DNA of 15,875 nt from CAZGTQ01 sp964528575 (GTDB taxonomy: Bacteria > Planctomycetota > UBA1135 > GCA-002686595). The DNA lies in assembly GCA_964528575.1 (NCBI GenBank), contig CAZGTQ010000175.1, forward strand, positions 1 through 15,875, written 5' to 3'. The position numbers were made by a program, and so were the translations under genes. Under the pieces are notes generated by a model. It was given only the letters and a program-made list of their open reading frames with translations, was not told the origin of the DNA and did not search any database. Below, one piece after another: positions 14,336 through 15,875 of this stretch. Positions within the stretch are counted from its first letter, which is position 1. Each line of letters begins with the position of its first letter.

Positions 14336-15774
14336 GCCAGCAGCCCCTGCACCACGTGCCCGTGCACGTCGGTGAGGCGGAAGTCGCGGCCCTGGTAGCG
14401 GTACGTGAGCTTCTCGTGGTCGATCCCCAGGCAATGCAGGATCGTCGCGTTGAGGTCGTGCACGTGGACCGGATCGCGCACGACGTTGTAGCCGAAGTCG
14501 TCGGTCTCGCCGTACGCGACGCCGCCGCGGATGCCGCCGCCCGCGAGCCACATCGAGAAGCAGCGCGGGTGGTGGTCGCGGCCGTAGCTCTCGCGCGTCA
14601 GAGGCCCCTGGCAGTAGACCGTGCGGCCGAACTCGCCGCCCCAGACGACGAGCGTGTCCTCGAGCAGGCCGCGCTGCTTCAGGTCCTGCACGAGCGCGGC
14701 ACACGGGCGATCGACGTCGCGGCACTGCAGCGGCAGGTCGCGCGGCAGGCTGTCGTGCTGGTCCCAGCCGCGGATGTAGACCTGGACGAAGCGCACGTCG
14801 CGCTCGGCGAGCCGCCGCGCGAGCAGGCAGTTCGCCGCGAACGTGCCGGGCCGCTCCACGTCGGGACCGTAGAGATCGAGCACGTGGCGCGGCTCGTTCG
14901 ACAGGTCGGTCAGCTCGGGCACCGAGGCTTGCATGCGGTACGCCATCTCGTACTGCGCGATGCGCGTGCGGATCTCCGGGTCGCCGAGCTCGTCGTGCAG
15001 CTTCTCGTTCAGCGCCGCGACGCCGTCGAGCATGCGCCGGCGCGCGCCGTCCGAAACGCCGGGCGGGTTCGACAGGAAGAGCACCGGATCGCCGTCCGAG
15101 CGGAACGACACGCCCTGATGCTGCGACGGCAGGAAACCCGTCCCCCACAGCCGGCCGAACAACGCCTGCGCCTCGCGCTTCGCGCTCCAGCTCGAGTGCA
15201 GCACGACGAACGCCGGCAGGTCCGCGTTCGGCGAGCCGAGTCCGTACGAGAGCCACGCGCCCAGGCTCGGCCGTCCGGGCATCTCGGTCCCGGTCAGCAT
15301 GAACGTGATCGCCGGGTCGTGGTTGATCGCGTCGGTGTGCACCGAGCGGACGACGCACAGGTCGTCGACGATCGACGCGGTGTGCGGGAGCAGCTCGCTC
15401 ACCTCGGTGCCCGACTCCCCGTGCCGCGCGAACGAGTAGATCGACGGCGCGATCGGAAAGCGCTCCTGGCCCGACGTCATCGTCGTCAGGCGCTGGCCCA
15501 TCTGCACCGACGCCGGCAGGTCCTGGTCGAAGCGCTCGCGCAGCCGCGGCTTGGGGTCCCACGTGTCGATGTGCGACGGCGCGCCCGACATGAACAGGTA
15601 GATCACGCGCTTCGCGCGCGGCGCGAAGTGCGGCGCGCCGAGCGCGGGCCCCTCGGCCGCGAGCAGCCGCGGATCGAGCAGCGACGCGAGCGCCGTCGTG
15701 CCGATGCCCCACGCCGCGCGCCCGAGGACCTGGCGGCGCGTGAGCAGGAGCGCGTTCTCGAGTCGGGGGTCCAA
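14332..15774 (-). CDS. DUF1501 family protein with Tat-type leader
   Basis: This 480-residue protein is typical in length for DUF1501 (PF07394, alkaline-phosphatase-like fold), a family abundant in planctomycetes and usually encoded beside DUF1549/DUF1553 cytochrome-like proteins. The N-terminus LLLTRRQVLGRAAWGIGTT (9-27) is a twin-arginine leader, so export in folded form is expected. Family marks are KRVIYLFMSGAPSHIDTWDP (55-74), GTEMPGRPSLGAWLSYGLG (162-180), GWDQHDSL (336-343), WGGEFGRT (378-385) and GRDHHPRCFSMWLAGGG (398-414). The conserved Asp/His residues suggest a metal site, but no reaction is established. The start is TTG (15774-15772), supported by GGAG 6 bases upstream and by the family's usual short lead into TRRQ. 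It converges with the TPR gene. Confidence 0.93.
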   Translation of the reverse strand: MDPRLENALLLTRRQVLGRAAWGIGTTALASLLDPRLLAAEGPALGAPHFAPRAKRVIYLFMSGAPSHIDTWDPKPRLRERFDQDLPASVQMGQRLTTMTSGQERFPIAPSIYSFARHGESGTEVSELLPHTASIVDDLCVVRSVHTDAINHDPAITFMLTGTEMPGRPSLGAWLSYGLGSPNADLPAFVVLHSSWSAKREAQALFGRLWGTGFLPSQHQGVSFRSDGDPVLFLSNPPGVSDGARRRMLDGVAALNEKLHDELGDPEIRTRIAQYEMAYRMQASVPELTDLSNEPRHVLDLYGPDVERPGTFAANCLLARRLAERDVRFVQVYIRGWDQHDSLPRDLPLQCRDVDRPCAALVQDLKQRGLLEDTLVVWGGEFGRTVYCQGPLTRESYGRDHHPRCFSMWLAGGGIRGGVAYGETDDFGYNVVRDPVHVHDLNATILHCLGIDHEKLTYRYQGRDFRLTDVHGHVVQGLLA

Positions 15775-15780
15775 GTCAGT

Positions 15781-15784
15781 CTCC
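15781..15784 (-). promoter_or_regulatory. Shine-Dalgarno supporting the TTG start of the DUF1501 gene
   Basis: The minus strand reads GGAG, then 6 bases, then TTG at 15774. There is no in-frame ATG or GTG upstream that would keep the Tat leader at the usual distance from the N-terminus. Confidence 0.6.
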
Positions 15785-15834
15785 GAGCACGCTCATCACA
15801 ACGCTCATACCGCCTGGCAGCAAGGGCCAGCAAG

Positions 15835-15854
15835 GGGCCGGACGAACCCGGCCC
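15835..15854 (-). terminator. 7-bp hairpin, possible terminator of an upstream gene
   Basis: GGGCCGG (15835-15841) pairs perfectly with CCGGCCC (15848-15854) around a 6-base loop. It sits directly after a TGA on the minus strand (15857-15855). There is no clear T run. Next to it lies a short direct repeat of CAGCAAGGG (about 15819-15837). Confidence 0.35.
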
Positions 15855-15875
15855 TCAGTCCGCCGAGATGGCCAC
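15855..15875 (-). CDS. Possible 3' end of an upstream gene (partial)
   Basis: The frame reading VAISAD then TGA (15857-15855) could be the end of a gene entering from the right edge. The hairpin directly after it and the frequent pairing of DUF1501 genes with an upstream DUF1549/DUF1553 gene make this plausible. Six residues cannot identify it, and chance is not excluded. Confidence 0.25.
   Translation of the reverse strand: MAISAD

Noticed and set aside
13259..15712. Minus-strand open frame of 817 codons across DUF1501 and the TPR gene
   Set aside because: It is a shifted frame of DUF1501 and antisense to the TPR gene. The Arg-rich low-complexity translation has no motif.
1..15875. Possible defence island, mobile element or CRISPR
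   Set aside because: No transposase, integrase, nuclease, repeat-spacer structure, tRNA or attachment-like repeat was seen. Base composition looks even throughout, which fits an ordinary chromosomal region.

Overview
The window is very GC-rich (above 70% by eye, not counted) and reads as chromosomal DNA of a member of the Planctomycetota. Four things point there: a DUF1501 protein with a twin-arginine leader; an ECF sigma factor of the TRWSVV/YWYPLY type directly upstream of a zinc-ribbon Ser/Thr kinase; leucine-rich repeats of the VTDAGLxHLA type; and several long membrane-anchored proteins built from carboxypeptidase-regulatory-like (Ig-fold) modules. A high-GC planctomycete lineage is likely. 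Nothing finer can be said from sequence alone. No rRNA, tRNA, CRISPR array, insertion sequence or phage gene was seen, and no gene-free stretch exceeds 300 bases.

Layout. 1-121 (-) is the start of a gene running off the left edge. It overlaps by 4 bases the end of a large anchored Ig-like protein (118-2247, -). A second large anchored Ig-like protein (2276-4456, +) diverges from it across only 28 bases. Facing it, 4508-6784 (-) holds an ECF sigma factor followed by a membrane-spanning Ser/Thr kinase, a compact signalling pair. 7048-9841 (-) is a complete lutABC operon for L-lactate oxidation, with each gene overlapping the next. 10089-10913 (+) is a secreted LRR protein with a duplicated, perfectly spaced 14-cysteine tail. 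11017-13033 (-) is a third anchored Ig-like protein whose N-terminus lies in a different frame from its body (an apparent 1- or 2-base indel in a GC dinucleotide tract). Divergent from it, across a perfect 11-bp inverted repeat, is a membrane-anchored TPR protein (13090-14325, +). It converges with a DUF1501 gene (14332-15774, -) through a 14-bp palindrome covering both stop codons. The last 20 bases may hold the 3' end of another minus-strand gene followed by a hairpin.

How the genes fit together. lutABC is the only clear metabolic unit. The sigma-kinase pair is a typical planctomycete regulatory module with no visible dedicated target. The Ig-like, LRR and TPR proteins are envelope or secreted proteins of unknown function. 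I found no convincing new multi-gene system. The most unusual items are the Cys-rich repeat module, the frameshifted Ig-like gene, and the inverted repeat and palindromes at gene boundaries.
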